A DNA stretch of 64,000 nucleotides from Paraburkholderia caffeinilytica (GTDB taxonomy: Bacteria; Pseudomonadota; Gammaproteobacteria; Burkholderiales; Burkholderiaceae): the NCBI RefSeq assembly GCF_003368325.1, contig NZ_CP031467.1, positions 186,001-250,000 on the forward strand. The letters run 5' to 3'. The position numbers and the translations under genes were made by a program. The notes beneath the pieces were generated by a model. The model made no database searches. It was not told where the DNA came from and saw nothing but the letters and a program-made list of their open reading frames with translations. Below, in pieces: positions 17,546 to 25,893 of the stretch (positions are counted from its first letter, which is position 1; the number at the start of each line of letters is the position of its first letter).

Positions 17546-19078
17546 ATGGCTATCCTTGCATTCCCTCGACACCTGCGCCTCACGCTTCCCGGCATCGCCG
17601 CGCTGGCGCTGGCCGCCTGCTCGTTCGGCCCGAACGGCGAGCCGCCCGCGATGCCGCAACCGGCTCACTATGGCGCCGAGGCGCAGCCGACGCAAACCGT
17701 GCCCGCACAAGGCGTCACCCAGCAATTCGTGGTCGGCGCCAAGCCTGTGCCCGAATGGTGGAAGCTGTATCGATCGGAGGCACTCGACGCGCTGGTCGAC
17801 GAAGGCTTGCGCAACAGCCCGACGCTCGCCGCCACCGACAAGAGCCTCGCGGCCGCGCGCGAGCAACTGCGCGCCCAGATCGGCAGTTCGATGCTGCCAA
17901 CCATCGACGCGGGCGGCCAGGCCACCCGCAACCGCGCATTGGCTATCCCCGAGGCGGGTCCGAATACGTTCCTGTACAACGTCTTCGTCGGTCAATTGCA
18001 GGCGCACTACACGTTCGACCTGTTCGGCGCCGCACGTCTCGCCGATGCCGCGCTCGCTGCTCGCGTGAACGTACAGGCCTATCAGTTCGACGCGGCGCGC
18101 CGCGCGCTGGCCGCCAACATCGTGACGGCGGCGATCACGAGCGCCGCGTTGCGTGCGCAGATCGACACGACCGAGCGGCTCGTGACGATTGCCAACGATC
18201 AGGCGCGCGACACGCAACGGCGCTACGCCCTGGGCGCGGTCTCGCATGCCGATCAGTTGAGCGCGCAACAAAGTGCGGCGAGTCTGTCCGCGAGTTTGCC
18301 GGGCTTGAAGCAGCAATGGCTGACGACGCGCCACGCCTTGGCGGTGCTGCTTGGCCGCACGCCGGACGCGGCGCCGGACGACCTCGACCTTGCGCAACTG
18401 CATGTGCCTGAACAGGTGCCGGTCGTGGTGCCATCCGAGCTGCTGCGCACCCGGCCCGACATTCAGGCCGCGGACGCCGCCTTGAAGGCCGCGGCGGCCG
18501 ATGTCGGCGTCGCGACGGCGCAGATGTTCCCCAGTCTCTCGCTGAGTGCGTCGATGGGACAAGGCGGCTTTAGCTGGCCGGTGGCGCTGTCCGGCGCGGG
18601 CGCGATATGGAGCCTTGGCGCGTCGTTGTCACAACCGCTGTTTCACGGCGGCGCCCTGTTCGCGCAGCGCCGCGCGGCGGTCGACACATATGACGCCGCG
18701 GTGTCGCAATACAAGCAGACCGTGCTGGCTGCGTTCCAGAACGTTGCCGATACGCTCGCAGCGTTGCAGCACGACGCACAGTCGCTCGACGCCGCGAACC
18801 TTGCCGCGCGCTCCGCGCAGGGAATTTTTGACGAAACGTCGGGGCGCTACAGGTTGGGCGCGTTGCCGATCGCGTCGACACGATCGAGCGAACAGCAGTT
18901 CCGCAACGCGCAGCTCGATGAGATCCGCTATACCAGCGCGCGGCTGACGGACACCGCGGCCTTGTTCCAGGCGATGGGCAACCCGCCGTTGGAGCCGACG
19001 CCGTCCGCGTCCGCGGCGGCGTCCGCAGCGGCGGCGATGCCGGCGGTTGCCCCGTCGAATGTGAGCGCGTCGAATTAA
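17546..19078 (+). CDS. Outer-membrane efflux lipoprotein, NodT family
   Basis: A 510-residue TolC-like outer-membrane factor. The N-terminal signal (LPGIAALALAAC) ends in a lipobox Cys at about residue 24, then PVPEWWKLYRSEALDALVDEGLRNSPTL is the NodT family entry motif. Two internal repeats of long amphipathic helices form the channel, with VPSELLRTRPDIQAADAALKAA as the conserved mid motif and SLSASMGQGGF entering the second beta pair. The last 40 residues are Ala/Ser/Pro-rich and lie outside the fold. Third gene of the efflux operon (13244-19078), five bases after the RND stop; the AACTGAGATC before its ATG is a weak ribosome binding site, consistent with coupling. Confidence 0.92.
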   Translation: MAILAFPRHLRLTLPGIAALALAACSFGPNGEPPAMPQPAHYGAEAQPTQTVPAQGVTQQFVVGAKPVPEWWKLYRSEALDALVDEGLRNSPTLAATDKSLAAAREQLRAQIGSSMLPTIDAGGQATRNRALAIPEAGPNTFLYNVFVGQLQAHYTFDLFGAARLADAALAARVNVQAYQFDAARRALAANIVTAAITSAALRAQIDTTERLVTIANDQARDTQRRYALGAVSHADQLSAQQSAASLSASLPGLKQQWLTTRHALAVLLGRTPDAAPDDLDLAQLHVPEQVPVVVPSELLRTRPDIQAADAALKAAAADVGVATAQMFPSLSLSASMGQGGFSWPVALSGAGAIWSLGASLSQPLFHGGALFAQRRAAVDTYDAAVSQYKQTVLAAFQNVADTLAALQHDAQSLDAANLAARSAQGIFDETSGRYRLGALPIASTRSSEQQFRNAQLDEIRYTSARLTDTAALFQAMGNPPLEPTPSASAAASAAAAMPAVAPSNVSASN

Positions 19079-19108
19079 ACCTGGGATTCCGCACTGATGG
19101 CTGGGGAC

Positions 19109-19143
19109 TTATCCCCAGTTTATGTTGACAGGGTTGTTGATAA
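19109..19143. repeat. DnaA-box-like inverted pair, copy 1
   Basis: TTATCCCCA (19109-19117) faces TGTTGATAA (19135-19143), each one base from the DnaA consensus TTATCCACA or its complement. The first box also lies in a CTGGGGA-CTTA-TCCCCAG hairpin (19101-19118). Confidence 0.55.
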
Positions 19144-19261
19144 CCATGGGGCTTCACGCGTAAGTGCTTGATGCGGATCGGTTTGTCGAATGCGGTGCGG
19201 GCGAATGCAGGGACGTCCGACTACGCGGCACGCGAGGAAGCGTATATAGCGAAGGGACGCC

Positions 19262-19296
19262 TTATCCACAGATTTTGTTGAAAGCCCTGTTGATAA
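19262..19296. repeat. DnaA-box-like inverted pair, copy 2
   Basis: TTATCCACA (19262-19270) is a perfect consensus DnaA box and faces TGTTGATAA (19288-19296). The spacing between boxes equals that of the pair at 19109, 153 bp away. Confidence 0.65.
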
Positions 19297-19384
19297 CGCC
19301 TGGACATTTGGGATAAGTGCTTGAGCGCGCAACGAAATCGGACGCAGACGCCAGGAGCGAAGGCACCTGAAGCGAGTAGCGGGG

Positions 19385-19657
19385 TGAAGTACGCTTCGGC
19401 GCGCGCAGCGCCGCCGGAAGCATGACGCCCTTGTCACACGCGCAAGCAGGTGCACGAACACAGATTCCAGATGCACCACTATCCGTTGCGAGCTGCGGGC
19501 CCCGCTTAGCAGGAGTGGTGTGAGCCGCTTTCTCTTGCTTACTTCTCTTTGCGGCGGCAAAGAGAAGTAAGTGCCTGCCCCGCACAGGGGCGAACGCTAA
19601 TAGACCACTACCAAATCAAGGAAAACCACAAAAACCAGAAGCACAAAAAAACCGCCG
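19385..19657. repeat. Dispersed hairpin-bearing repeat, single-arm copy
   Basis: About 270 bp matching each arm of the inverted element at 34872-35574 at high identity. It runs from GAAGTACGCTTCGGCGCGCG to AAACCGCC. The core (19538-19571) is a perfect 15-bp stem, CTTACTTCTCTTTGC / GCAAAGAGAAGTAAG, around a GGCG loop, followed by a GCCCC-GCACA-GGGGC hairpin. Confidence 0.85.
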
Positions 19658-19700
19658 GGAAGGCAAAAAACCACCCACCCGCGCTACGCGCAAAAAAACC

Positions 19701-20579
19701 TCAATAAACCCCAGCCTCCCCCACAGGTCGATTCTTAAACCTCTTATGCACCCAATAATATTGATCAGGAATCCGTCGCACTTGCGTCTCAAGAAACTCA
19801 GTAATCCGCCGCGCATCGACAGAAACATCATCCGAAGGAAAATCACTTAGCGCTTCGAAGATAGTCAGCTTATAGCCGCGATAGTCCGGCAGGACCTCAG
19901 TCACAAACGGCACAACCCGCGCATTGCCCGCCTTCGCCATCCGCGAAACGGAAGTCAGCGTGCAAGCCGGCACGCCGAAGAACGGCACAAACACCGAATC
20001 CCGCAGCCCGAAATCCATATCGGCCGCCAGCATCACCGGCTTGCCATCCCGCAGAACACGCAACGCGCGCCGCACGCTATCGCTACGCGGGATCATCTCC
20101 GTACCGAAGCGCCCGCGCTGCCGCTTGGCCATCGCGTCGAGCAAAAGATTCGACATCGGCGTGTACAGCGATGCAACCGGGTGCCGCGTCGAATACATCA
20201 TGCAACCCGCCTCGATACCGACAAAATGGAAGCCGACAAAAATCGTCGGCTGTCCCTGCATGTCGGAAAGATCGATCGCGCTCTCCACTTCGACAAGACG
20301 CGCCAGAGCCTGCGCATTGCCGAACCATTGCGGGCCGCGTTCGACATAGCTGCGGATCACATGACAGAAATGCGCGCGCGCGAGACGTTCGCGCGCCTCG
20401 TCGCTCATGTCGGGAAAACACAGTTTCAGATTGGTATGCACGACGCGCCGGCGCGCGCTGGGAATCCGGTACAGCAACGCACCGATGCCGGTGCCGATGC
20501 GCGCGACAACGCCATAAGGCAGGAGAGCAAACGCGCGCAGCAGACCTGTCATCAGACAGATGAGGATTCGACTTTTCAC
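19701..20579 (-). CDS. lpxL: Lipid A lauroyl acyltransferase (LpxL/HtrB family)
   Basis: A 292-residue inner-membrane acyltransferase that adds a secondary acyl chain to Kdo-lipid A or its precursor. It has an N-terminal hydrophobic anchor (residues 6-36), the catalytic HX4E motif at His118-Glu123 (HFVGIE), an RSDSVRRALRVLRDGKPVMLAADMD block with the substrate Arg/Gly motif, and the terminal IPDQYYWVHKRFKNRP signature of the family. The GTG at 20577-20579 (VKSRILICL) gives the normal length; an ATG at 20672 would add 31 non-conserved residues. No Shine-Dalgarno is clear. Transcribed in the same direction as the PBP1A gene upstream, with a hairpin between them, so likely a separate unit. Confidence 0.88.
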   Translation of the reverse strand: MKSRILICLMTGLLRAFALLPYGVVARIGTGIGALLYRIPSARRRVVHTNLKLCFPDMSDEARERLARAHFCHVIRSYVERGPQWFGNAQALARLVEVESAIDLSDMQGQPTIFVGFHFVGIEAGCMMYSTRHPVASLYTPMSNLLLDAMAKRQRGRFGTEMIPRSDSVRRALRVLRDGKPVMLAADMDFGLRDSVFVPFFGVPACTLTSVSRMAKAGNARVVPFVTEVLPDYRGYKLTIFEALSDFPSDDVSVDARRITEFLETQVRRIPDQYYWVHKRFKNRPVGEAGVY

Positions 20580-20983
20580 GAGGCAACGACCCGGTGGATG
20601 CTGTGTCACAAACACGCCGGCCGCGGCAACCTGACGGTTGTCCACGGGCGAAGTGGCATGCGCGCGCGGCAAACGGGTCTCACGCGGCGCGACGTTTGAA
20701 GATGAACGTTTCGCTCGCGGCGAAACGCAGCAGTGCCGGAAGCCGAAACCGGTTAGGAATCGAGCGTCCGTGCGGGACCCAATATAAAAGCACCGCCGGC
20801 GTGATTAAAGCACACTGTGGACGGCCGGCACAAAATCTGCCGAGAGGGTGATTTCCCCTATCCTTTCGAAAACTTGCGTGTGCGGCCCAAGGCAGGCCGC
20901 ACACAATCGCTACGCCCCCAAAGGCGAACCCGCCGAAACGAGTCCCTCCCCCCAATGGCGGTCCCCTTGAGGCAACGCGGACA
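20580..20983. other. 404-bp gap between lpxL and PBP1A gene
   Basis: Contains the hairpin at 20878-20904 and probably the lpxL promoter. An AT-rich patch (AATATAAAAGCACC, complement strand reads TTTTATATT) near 20780-20795 could be the -10 region. No coding sequence is supported. Confidence 0.6.
20878..20904 (-). terminator. Hairpin after the PBP1A gene
   Basis: GTGTGCGGCC (20878-20887) pairs perfectly with GGCCGCACAC (20895-20904) over a 7-base loop. On the minus strand it is followed by GCAAGTTTTCG, a weak T tract, so it could end the PBP1A transcript about 80 bp past its stop. Confidence 0.6.
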
Positions 20984-23485
20984 TCAGGGCTTGTTCGTCT
21001 CGAACAGATCCATGATCTGCTTCTTTTCGTTCGACGAGACGTTCGGTGGCGGCACTGCCGGTGGCGTCATACCCGCCGGCCCCACGCCGCCCACCGCGTC
21101 GCTCACACCGGCGGTCGGATTCGCCGAATCCAGACCGATGCTGGCCACGAAACCATTGCCCGGCGTCATGTCCGCATAGAACAGTTCGCCGTCGACCGCG
21201 GTTACGCCGTCCGGCTGCGCCGGCTCGCTTTGCGGTACGCCGCGCAGCGCGCGCTGCATGTACTCGACCCAGATCGGCAACGCGAGCTGTGCACCGAACT
21301 CGCGGCTGCCGAGACTCTTCGGCTGGTCGTAGCCCATCCACGCCACCGCCACCAGCGATTGCTGATAACCGGCGAACCAGCCGTCTTTCGCGTCGTTGGT
21401 CGTACCCGTCTTGCCCTGCAGGTCCGAACGATGCAGCGCGTTGGTGCCCGCCCCCGTGCCGGCCGTGGCCACCGAATGCAGCAGGCTGTTCATGATGTAT
21501 GCGTTACGCGGTTCGAGCGTACGCGGCGCATCCTGGCCGGCGGTCAACGGCTGCGCTTTCGAAAGCGGCTGGCCGCGCGCGTCCGTCACCTCGTTGATCA
21601 GATACGGATTGATGCGGTAGCCGCCGTTCGCGAACACCGAATAGGCGCCCGCCGATTGCAGCGGCGTCACGAGGCCGGCGCCAAGCGCCATGGGCAGATA
21701 CGGCGGGGTCTTGTCGGCGTCGAAACCAAAACGCTGCGTGACGAAATCTTGTGCGTACTTGGTGCCGATGAACGACAGGATGCGGATCGACACCAGGTTC
21801 TTCGATTTCTGCAGCGCGAGACGCATCGGCATCGGACCATCGGGCTGGTCGTCGTCCTTCGGCTCCCATGCGTCACCACCCGGTGTGCTCGGCGGGAAGT
21901 ACAACGGCGCGTCGTTGATGATCGTGGCCGGTCCGAGACCCTTGTTGAGCGCCGCCGAATAGATGAACGGCTTGAAGCTCGAACCCGGCTGACGCCACGC
22001 CTGCGTGACGTGATTGAACTTGTTCTTGTTGAAGTCGAAACCGCCCACCAGCGCACGAATCGCGCCGTCCTGCGGCGTCAGCGAAACCAGCGCGCCTTCC
22101 ACTTGCGGAAGCTGCGTGATCTGCCAGTTGCCCTTGTCGTCGGCGACGAGGCGCACGATCGAGCCCGGCCTGATCTTCGTGGCGGCCGCGGCGCGTGCGC
22201 TCAATGCGCCGGCCGCGAAACGCAGGCCGTCGCCGCCGATCGTCACTTCGCTGCCGTCGACCAGTTGCGCCTTCACCTGCTTCGGATTCGCGTCCGTCAC
22301 CACGGCGGCGATGATTTCGCCGTTGTCGGGGTGATCGGTGAGTGCGTCGTCGATGGTCTGATCGCGGTCGTCGCCCGCCGCGGGCAGTTGCACGAAGCCT
22401 TCCGGTCCGCGATAGCCGTGGCGCCGCTCGTAATCCATCACGCCCTTGCGCACGGCGCGATAGGCCGCGTCCTGGTCGGCGGAATCGATCGTGGTGGTGA
22501 CGTTCAGGCCGCGCGTATAGGTTTCGTCCTTGTACTGCGCGTACATCATCTGGCGAACCATTTCGGCGATGTACTCGGCATGCACGCTGTATTCGTTGCC
22601 CGGATTCCGGGTGTGAATCTCTTCCTTGACGGCCTGGTCGTACTGGTCCTGGCTGATGTATTTCAGCTCGAGCATGCGCTTCAGGATGTATTCCTGACGG
22701 ATCTTCGCGCGCTTCGGATTGACCACCGGGTTATACGCGGACGGCGCCTTCGGCAAGCCCGCCAGCATCGCCGCTTCAGCCAGCGTGATGTCTTTCAGAT
22801 CCTTGCCGAAATACACGCGCGCGGCCGCGGCAAAACCGTACGAGCGCTCGCCCAGATAAATCTGGTTCATGTAGACCTCGAGGATCTGATCCTTGGTCAG
22901 CGCGCGCTCGATCTTGTACGCCAGCATCATTTCGTAAATCTTGCGCGTATACGTCTTCTCGCTCGAGAGGAAGAAGTTGCGCGCCACCTGCATCGTGATC
23001 GTGCTCGCGCCCTGCGAGGCGCCGCCATGCGTGATGTCGGAAATGCCCGCGCGCAGAATGCCGACGAAGTCGACGCCGCCGTGCTCGTAGAAGCGATAGT
23101 CCTCGATCGCGAGCACCGCCTTCTTCATCTGGTCCGGAATGTCCTGGAAGCGCACGATGCTGCGCCGCTCCTCGCCGAATTCGCCGATCAACACGTGATC
23201 CGCGGTGTATACCCGCAGCGGCACTTTCGGGCGATAGTCGGTGAGTGCGTCGAGCGACGGCAGCTGCGGCGCCATCACCACGAGCGCGTAACCGACAATC
23301 AGCGCGCCCACCACGGCGACGGTCGCCAGCAGACTGACGAACCAGATCGTGATGCTCGCGCCGATCGAACGGCGGCCGGGCTCGGCGTCGCGCGAAGCAG
23401 CGTTGCGTCCTGGAGTGCGGTGGTAGGCGTTCCGGTCGTCACCAGCCGGAGAATTTGAAGAAGGCGGTCGTTTGATGATTGGCAT
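20984..23485 (-). CDS. mrcA: Penicillin-binding protein 1A (class A bifunctional PBP)
   Basis: An 833-residue murein synthase, with a cytoplasmic tail, one membrane anchor (SITIWFVSLLATVAVVGALI), an N-terminal glycosyltransferase domain and a C-terminal transpeptidase domain. The GT51 catalytic EDYRFYEHGGVDF motif and the ASTITMQVARNFFL motif are present; the transpeptidase carries GSSFKPF (SxxK) and GKTGTTNDAKDGWFAGY (KTGT). A PBP1A-type OB-like insert occupies about residues 320-420. ATG at 23483-23485 (MPIIKRPP) was chosen as the family start; the frame is open 132 bp further upstream without conserved sequence. It is not next to pilM-pilQ here, unlike the usual chromosomal mrcA of beta-proteobacteria. 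Confidence 0.92.
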   Translation of the reverse strand: MPIIKRPPSSNSPAGDDRNAYHRTPGRNAASRDAEPGRRSIGASITIWFVSLLATVAVVGALIVGYALVVMAPQLPSLDALTDYRPKVPLRVYTADHVLIGEFGEERRSIVRFQDIPDQMKKAVLAIEDYRFYEHGGVDFVGILRAGISDITHGGASQGASTITMQVARNFFLSSEKTYTRKIYEMMLAYKIERALTKDQILEVYMNQIYLGERSYGFAAAARVYFGKDLKDITLAEAAMLAGLPKAPSAYNPVVNPKRAKIRQEYILKRMLELKYISQDQYDQAVKEEIHTRNPGNEYSVHAEYIAEMVRQMMYAQYKDETYTRGLNVTTTIDSADQDAAYRAVRKGVMDYERRHGYRGPEGFVQLPAAGDDRDQTIDDALTDHPDNGEIIAAVVTDANPKQVKAQLVDGSEVTIGGDGLRFAAGALSARAAAATKIRPGSIVRLVADDKGNWQITQLPQVEGALVSLTPQDGAIRALVGGFDFNKNKFNHVTQAWRQPGSSFKPFIYSAALNKGLGPATIINDAPLYFPPSTPGGDAWEPKDDDQPDGPMPMRLALQKSKNLVSIRILSFIGTKYAQDFVTQRFGFDADKTPPYLPMALGAGLVTPLQSAGAYSVFANGGYRINPYLINEVTDARGQPLSKAQPLTAGQDAPRTLEPRNAYIMNSLLHSVATAGTGAGTNALHRSDLQGKTGTTNDAKDGWFAGYQQSLVAVAWMGYDQPKSLGSREFGAQLALPIWVEYMQRALRGVPQSEPAQPDGVTAVDGELFYADMTPGNGFVASIGLDSANPTAGVSDAVGGVGPAGMTPPAVPPPNVSSNEKKQIMDLFETNKP

Positions 23486-23932
23486 GACTGGAATAGTGGG
23501 CGCGTAACTGAACGCGTGAGGCGCAAAACACCGCGCGGCCCTATGCCCCCGGGCGACCGCACGGCACGCCTGTGACATCGTCCGGCGCAACGTAACAGCG
23601 CATTTTAAAGAAATCAAGCGACGTCCAAGACAGTTTTTTTGTAAGAATTCCCTTCGCGCGGGGTCACTACGGCGGATCGCGGCAGCCGCGCGAGCGCTGG
23701 GCGCCGCCTGCCGGGGTTATCAACAGAAAGTGTTGAAAGGCCTGTGGACAAGCCCGCCGGAAACGCTACAACCCGTTGATGTCACGGGATTTTCATGTCG
23801 CGCCCGTTCCGCATCGGCGCAACTCGTCATATGATGGACTCGGCGCGGGGGTCGTCACCGACACGCGCGACGGTGTAGGCCAGATTCACGCCTTGATTCG
23901 CCAATGCCAACAAACAAGTATGCGAGCCGACC
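23486..23932. other. 447-bp gap with a third DnaA-box-like pair
   Basis: Divergent control region between PBP1A and the ribbon-helix-helix-like gene. TTATCAACA (23717-23725) and TGTGGACAA (23743-23751) form a pair like those at 19109 and 19262, again with about 17-18 bases between boxes and with an intervening TTGAAAG. No gene is supported here. Confidence 0.6.
23717..23751. repeat. DnaA-box-like inverted pair, copy 3
   Basis: TTATCAACA faces TGTGGACAA, each one mismatch from consensus. Compared in reverse complement with the 19262 copy, the two share TTATCAACAG, TTGAAAG and CTGTGG blocks. Confidence 0.5.
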
Positions 23933-24547
23933 ATGAATAAGCCCAGCGAACGCATCGTCGTATTCGTCACGACCGCGCAGAAACGCGCGATCGCCGCCAC
24001 GGCCGAAAAACTGGGGATTAGCGTCAGCGAACTGATGCGGCGCGCGGTATTGAGCTTCGACGCGACCAGCGAACAGGTGAAAGCGGCCAGCATCGTCGAC
24101 CGGCTGCGCGCGCCGCGCGCGCCGGACGCGCTCGACGCGGCGCTGCAGCGGGTCGCGCGCGGCACGCGCAACGCACGGGCGGCACTCCCGGAGGCCTTGC
24201 AAACACACGGTGGCGACGAATCCGCTGCGCCGGCGGAAAGCGCGGCCGTGCCACATGCGGACGACTTGCTGGGCACTGCCGCAGGCGCGGGCCCGGCACC
24301 CTTGCTGCCGGCCGGCCTATTGGCCGCCCTCACCGCCACCGCCGAGGAACTCGAAGCGGCCGCCGCAGCCGAAGCCGTCGCGCGGGTCGCCGCTGCCGAA
24401 GCGGCTTCCCATGCCGGCTCGGCGCGCAAACCGGACAGCGTGGAAGCACCGTTGCGCAACGTGCTCAAGCGCCCGCGCGTCGATGCCGCACGCGACGAAG
24501 ACGACCAGCAAGGCGATCCGAGCACGGAAGGCGGCCGCTTCGCCTGA
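23933..24547 (+). CDS. Ribbon-helix-helix-like protein with Ala-rich tail
   Basis: A 204-residue protein whose first 45 residues (ERIVVFVTTAQKRAIAATAEK, then SVSELMRRAVLSFD) have the strand-helix-helix pattern of MetJ/Arc/CopG-type DNA-binding proteins. The rest is Ala/Arg/Glu-rich helical or disordered sequence with no recognised domain and a polar tail. No toxin gene lies beside it, so it is more likely a free-standing regulator or nucleoid protein than an antitoxin. ATG at 23933 follows a weak GAGCCGACC. A 492-bp gap separates it from pspA. Confidence 0.55.
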   Translation: MNKPSERIVVFVTTAQKRAIAATAEKLGISVSELMRRAVLSFDATSEQVKAASIVDRLRAPRAPDALDAALQRVARGTRNARAALPEALQTHGGDESAAPAESAAVPHADDLLGTAAGAGPAPLLPAGLLAALTATAEELEAAAAAEAVARVAAAEAASHAGSARKPDSVEAPLRNVLKRPRVDAARDEDDQQGDPSTEGGRFA

Positions 24548-25039
24548 ATCGGAAGTGGCGCGGTCGAGCGCGCCAACCCAGCGCGCATCGATGCGCCGTT
24601 GAAGCGCAAACACGCCGTCCATACGACACGCCTGTTCACATCCGCGACACTCGCCCCGCGGACACTCGCCGTACGATGCCCGCTGCATGGGTGCCCGCTG
24701 TGTGTGGATACCCGCCCTACGAATGCCTGCCGTACGAATGCGCCACCGCGCGGAAAGTTGGCGATTGTGTCATCGCGCCCTTTAAGACGGTTTTAAGAGA
24801 ATGCGTGGTGTAATATCCGCGAGCAGCTGAATAAGCCACCGCGCGTTTTAACGGCCAAAGCCGTTTGACATTCGGTTTCAAAACGTAAATTTACGGCGCC
24901 GCTATTGCAATTGGCGCGTGTGCCCCGAACTCCGGTCCGAACGTTGCGCAGCTTCGCGCGCAGCGGCGTAAAGTAGCATTGGAAAGCAGTTAAAGCGCGT
25001 GGAATTATTCAGCGCCGATTTCATTCTTTGGAGGTTTTC
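24548..25039. promoter_or_regulatory. 492-bp upstream region of pspA
   Basis: No gene. The region turns AT-rich from about 24790 (TTTAAGACGGTTTTAAGAGAA) and includes GTAATATCC and ACGTAAATTTACG near 24885. I looked for a sigma-54 -24/-12 site as in E. coli psp and found none with correct spacing, so control is probably different. Confidence 0.45.
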
Positions 25040-25720
25040 ATGTCGCTTTTTGACAGCATTTCGCGCACGCTTAAAGGTCTCCTGAACGACGCAGCCGATT
25101 CCGTGCAGGACCCGTCGCGCGATTCGCGCCAGATCGTGCGCGAACTCGACGAGAGCATCGCTAAAGCCGAGAACTCGCTAATCGAGATTCAGGCACAAGT
25201 CGCCACGCAGCAAAGCAAGCGCGATGTTGCCGCCGACAAGGCGAAGAAGTACGAAGACGGCGCGAAGCGCGCGCTGCAATCCGGCGACGAAGCGCTCGCG
25301 CGTGAAGCGCTCGGCGCGCAAGCCACGGCCGAGGCCGAGCGCGATGCGCTGGCGAAAGAACTGACCACGCTGGAACCGTCGGTCGATCAGTTGAAGAGCC
25401 AGATCGACGACATGCGTACCCGTCGTAACGACCTGAACGCACGCTCGAACATTCTGCAAGCCAAGCAGCAGATCGCTCAGGCTAAAGATGTCGCGGCCAC
25501 GGCGTTGGGCGGTATCGGCGGCAAGAATCTGTCGGAGGATTTCCAGAAGCTGGAAGACAAGGTGGCGTTGTCGAATGCCCGTTCCGACGCGCGCCTGAAT
25601 ACGGCCGACGTAAAGAGCGGCAAGGCGCTCGACGACAAGCTCGCGGATCTGAACCGCGGTCCGTCCGTCGAAGATCGTCTCGAAGCGTTGAAGAAGCAGA
25701 TCAACACGCCGGCTCAGTAA
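25040..25720 (+). CDS. pspA: PspA/IM30 family membrane-stress protein
   Basis: A 226-residue, almost wholly coiled-coil peripheral membrane protein of the PspA/Vipp1/IM30 family, which binds stressed or proton-leaky membranes and assembles into rods or rings. It opens with an amphipathic helix (SLFDSISRTLKGLLNDAADS), then heptad-rich helices (VRELDESIAKAENSLIEIQ, DALAKELTTLEPSVDQLKSQ). No sigma-54 regulator (PspF) or PspBC genes lie nearby. GGAGG at 25030-25034 sets the ATG at 25040 rather than the in-frame ATG at 25028. The following TPR protein gene may be in the same unit, despite a 173-bp spacer with repeats. Confidence 0.92.
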   Translation: MSLFDSISRTLKGLLNDAADSVQDPSRDSRQIVRELDESIAKAENSLIEIQAQVATQQSKRDVAADKAKKYEDGAKRALQSGDEALAREALGAQATAEAERDALAKELTTLEPSVDQLKSQIDDMRTRRNDLNARSNILQAKQQIAQAKDVAATALGGIGGKNLSEDFQKLEDKVALSNARSDARLNTADVKSGKALDDKLADLNRGPSVEDRLEALKKQINTPAQ

Positions 25721-25756
25721 TTGCGTCAGCAGCAGATACCGGCTGCTGTCGTACGT

Positions 25757-25852
25757 GCAGCCGGTATGCCGGCCATCGGAATGCCGGCCCACGGGACTGG
25801 CCACCGGTATGCCGGCCACCGGTATGCCGGCCACCGGAACACCGGCTGCCGG
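25757..25852. repeat. 15-bp minisatellite (GCCACCGGTATGCCG-like)
   Basis: Six or so units of 15 bp (one of 13) built on GCCACCGGTATGCCG occupy the gap between pspA and the TPR protein gene. Two adjacent units (25800-25829) are identical, the outer ones diverge. Each unit is rich in CCGG and can pair with itself. Confidence 0.85.
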
Positions 25853-25893
25853 AATCAATTGAAGGAGACGGGTGCATCGCATCCGGTCCGTAA

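Larger units (their letters stand above)
19079..19700. other. 622-bp gap with two DnaA-box pair repeats and a dispersed repeat
   Basis: No convincing gene. Two ~67-bp direct repeats (19101-19172 and 19259-19325) each open with a DnaA-box-like 9-mer and close with TAAGTGCTTGA. From 19385 a dispersed repeat copy fills the rest. Short open frames in it (residues RGRHLLLFAAAKRSKQEK in antisense) recur in the copy at 35 kb and come from repeat DNA, not a protein family. Confidence 0.8.

Noticed and set aside
19101..19325. Replication origin oriC
   Set aside because: Only two box pairs, no AT-rich unwinding element, and no dnaA, dnaN, gyrB or parAB nearby.
21230..23458. 742-residue open frame antisense to PBP1A
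   Set aside because: A shadow frame; PBP1A on the other strand has all catalytic motifs.
24548..25039. Sigma-54 promoter for pspA
   Set aside because: TTGGC and TGCC near 24912 have the wrong spacing for -24/-12, and no PspF-type activator gene is present.
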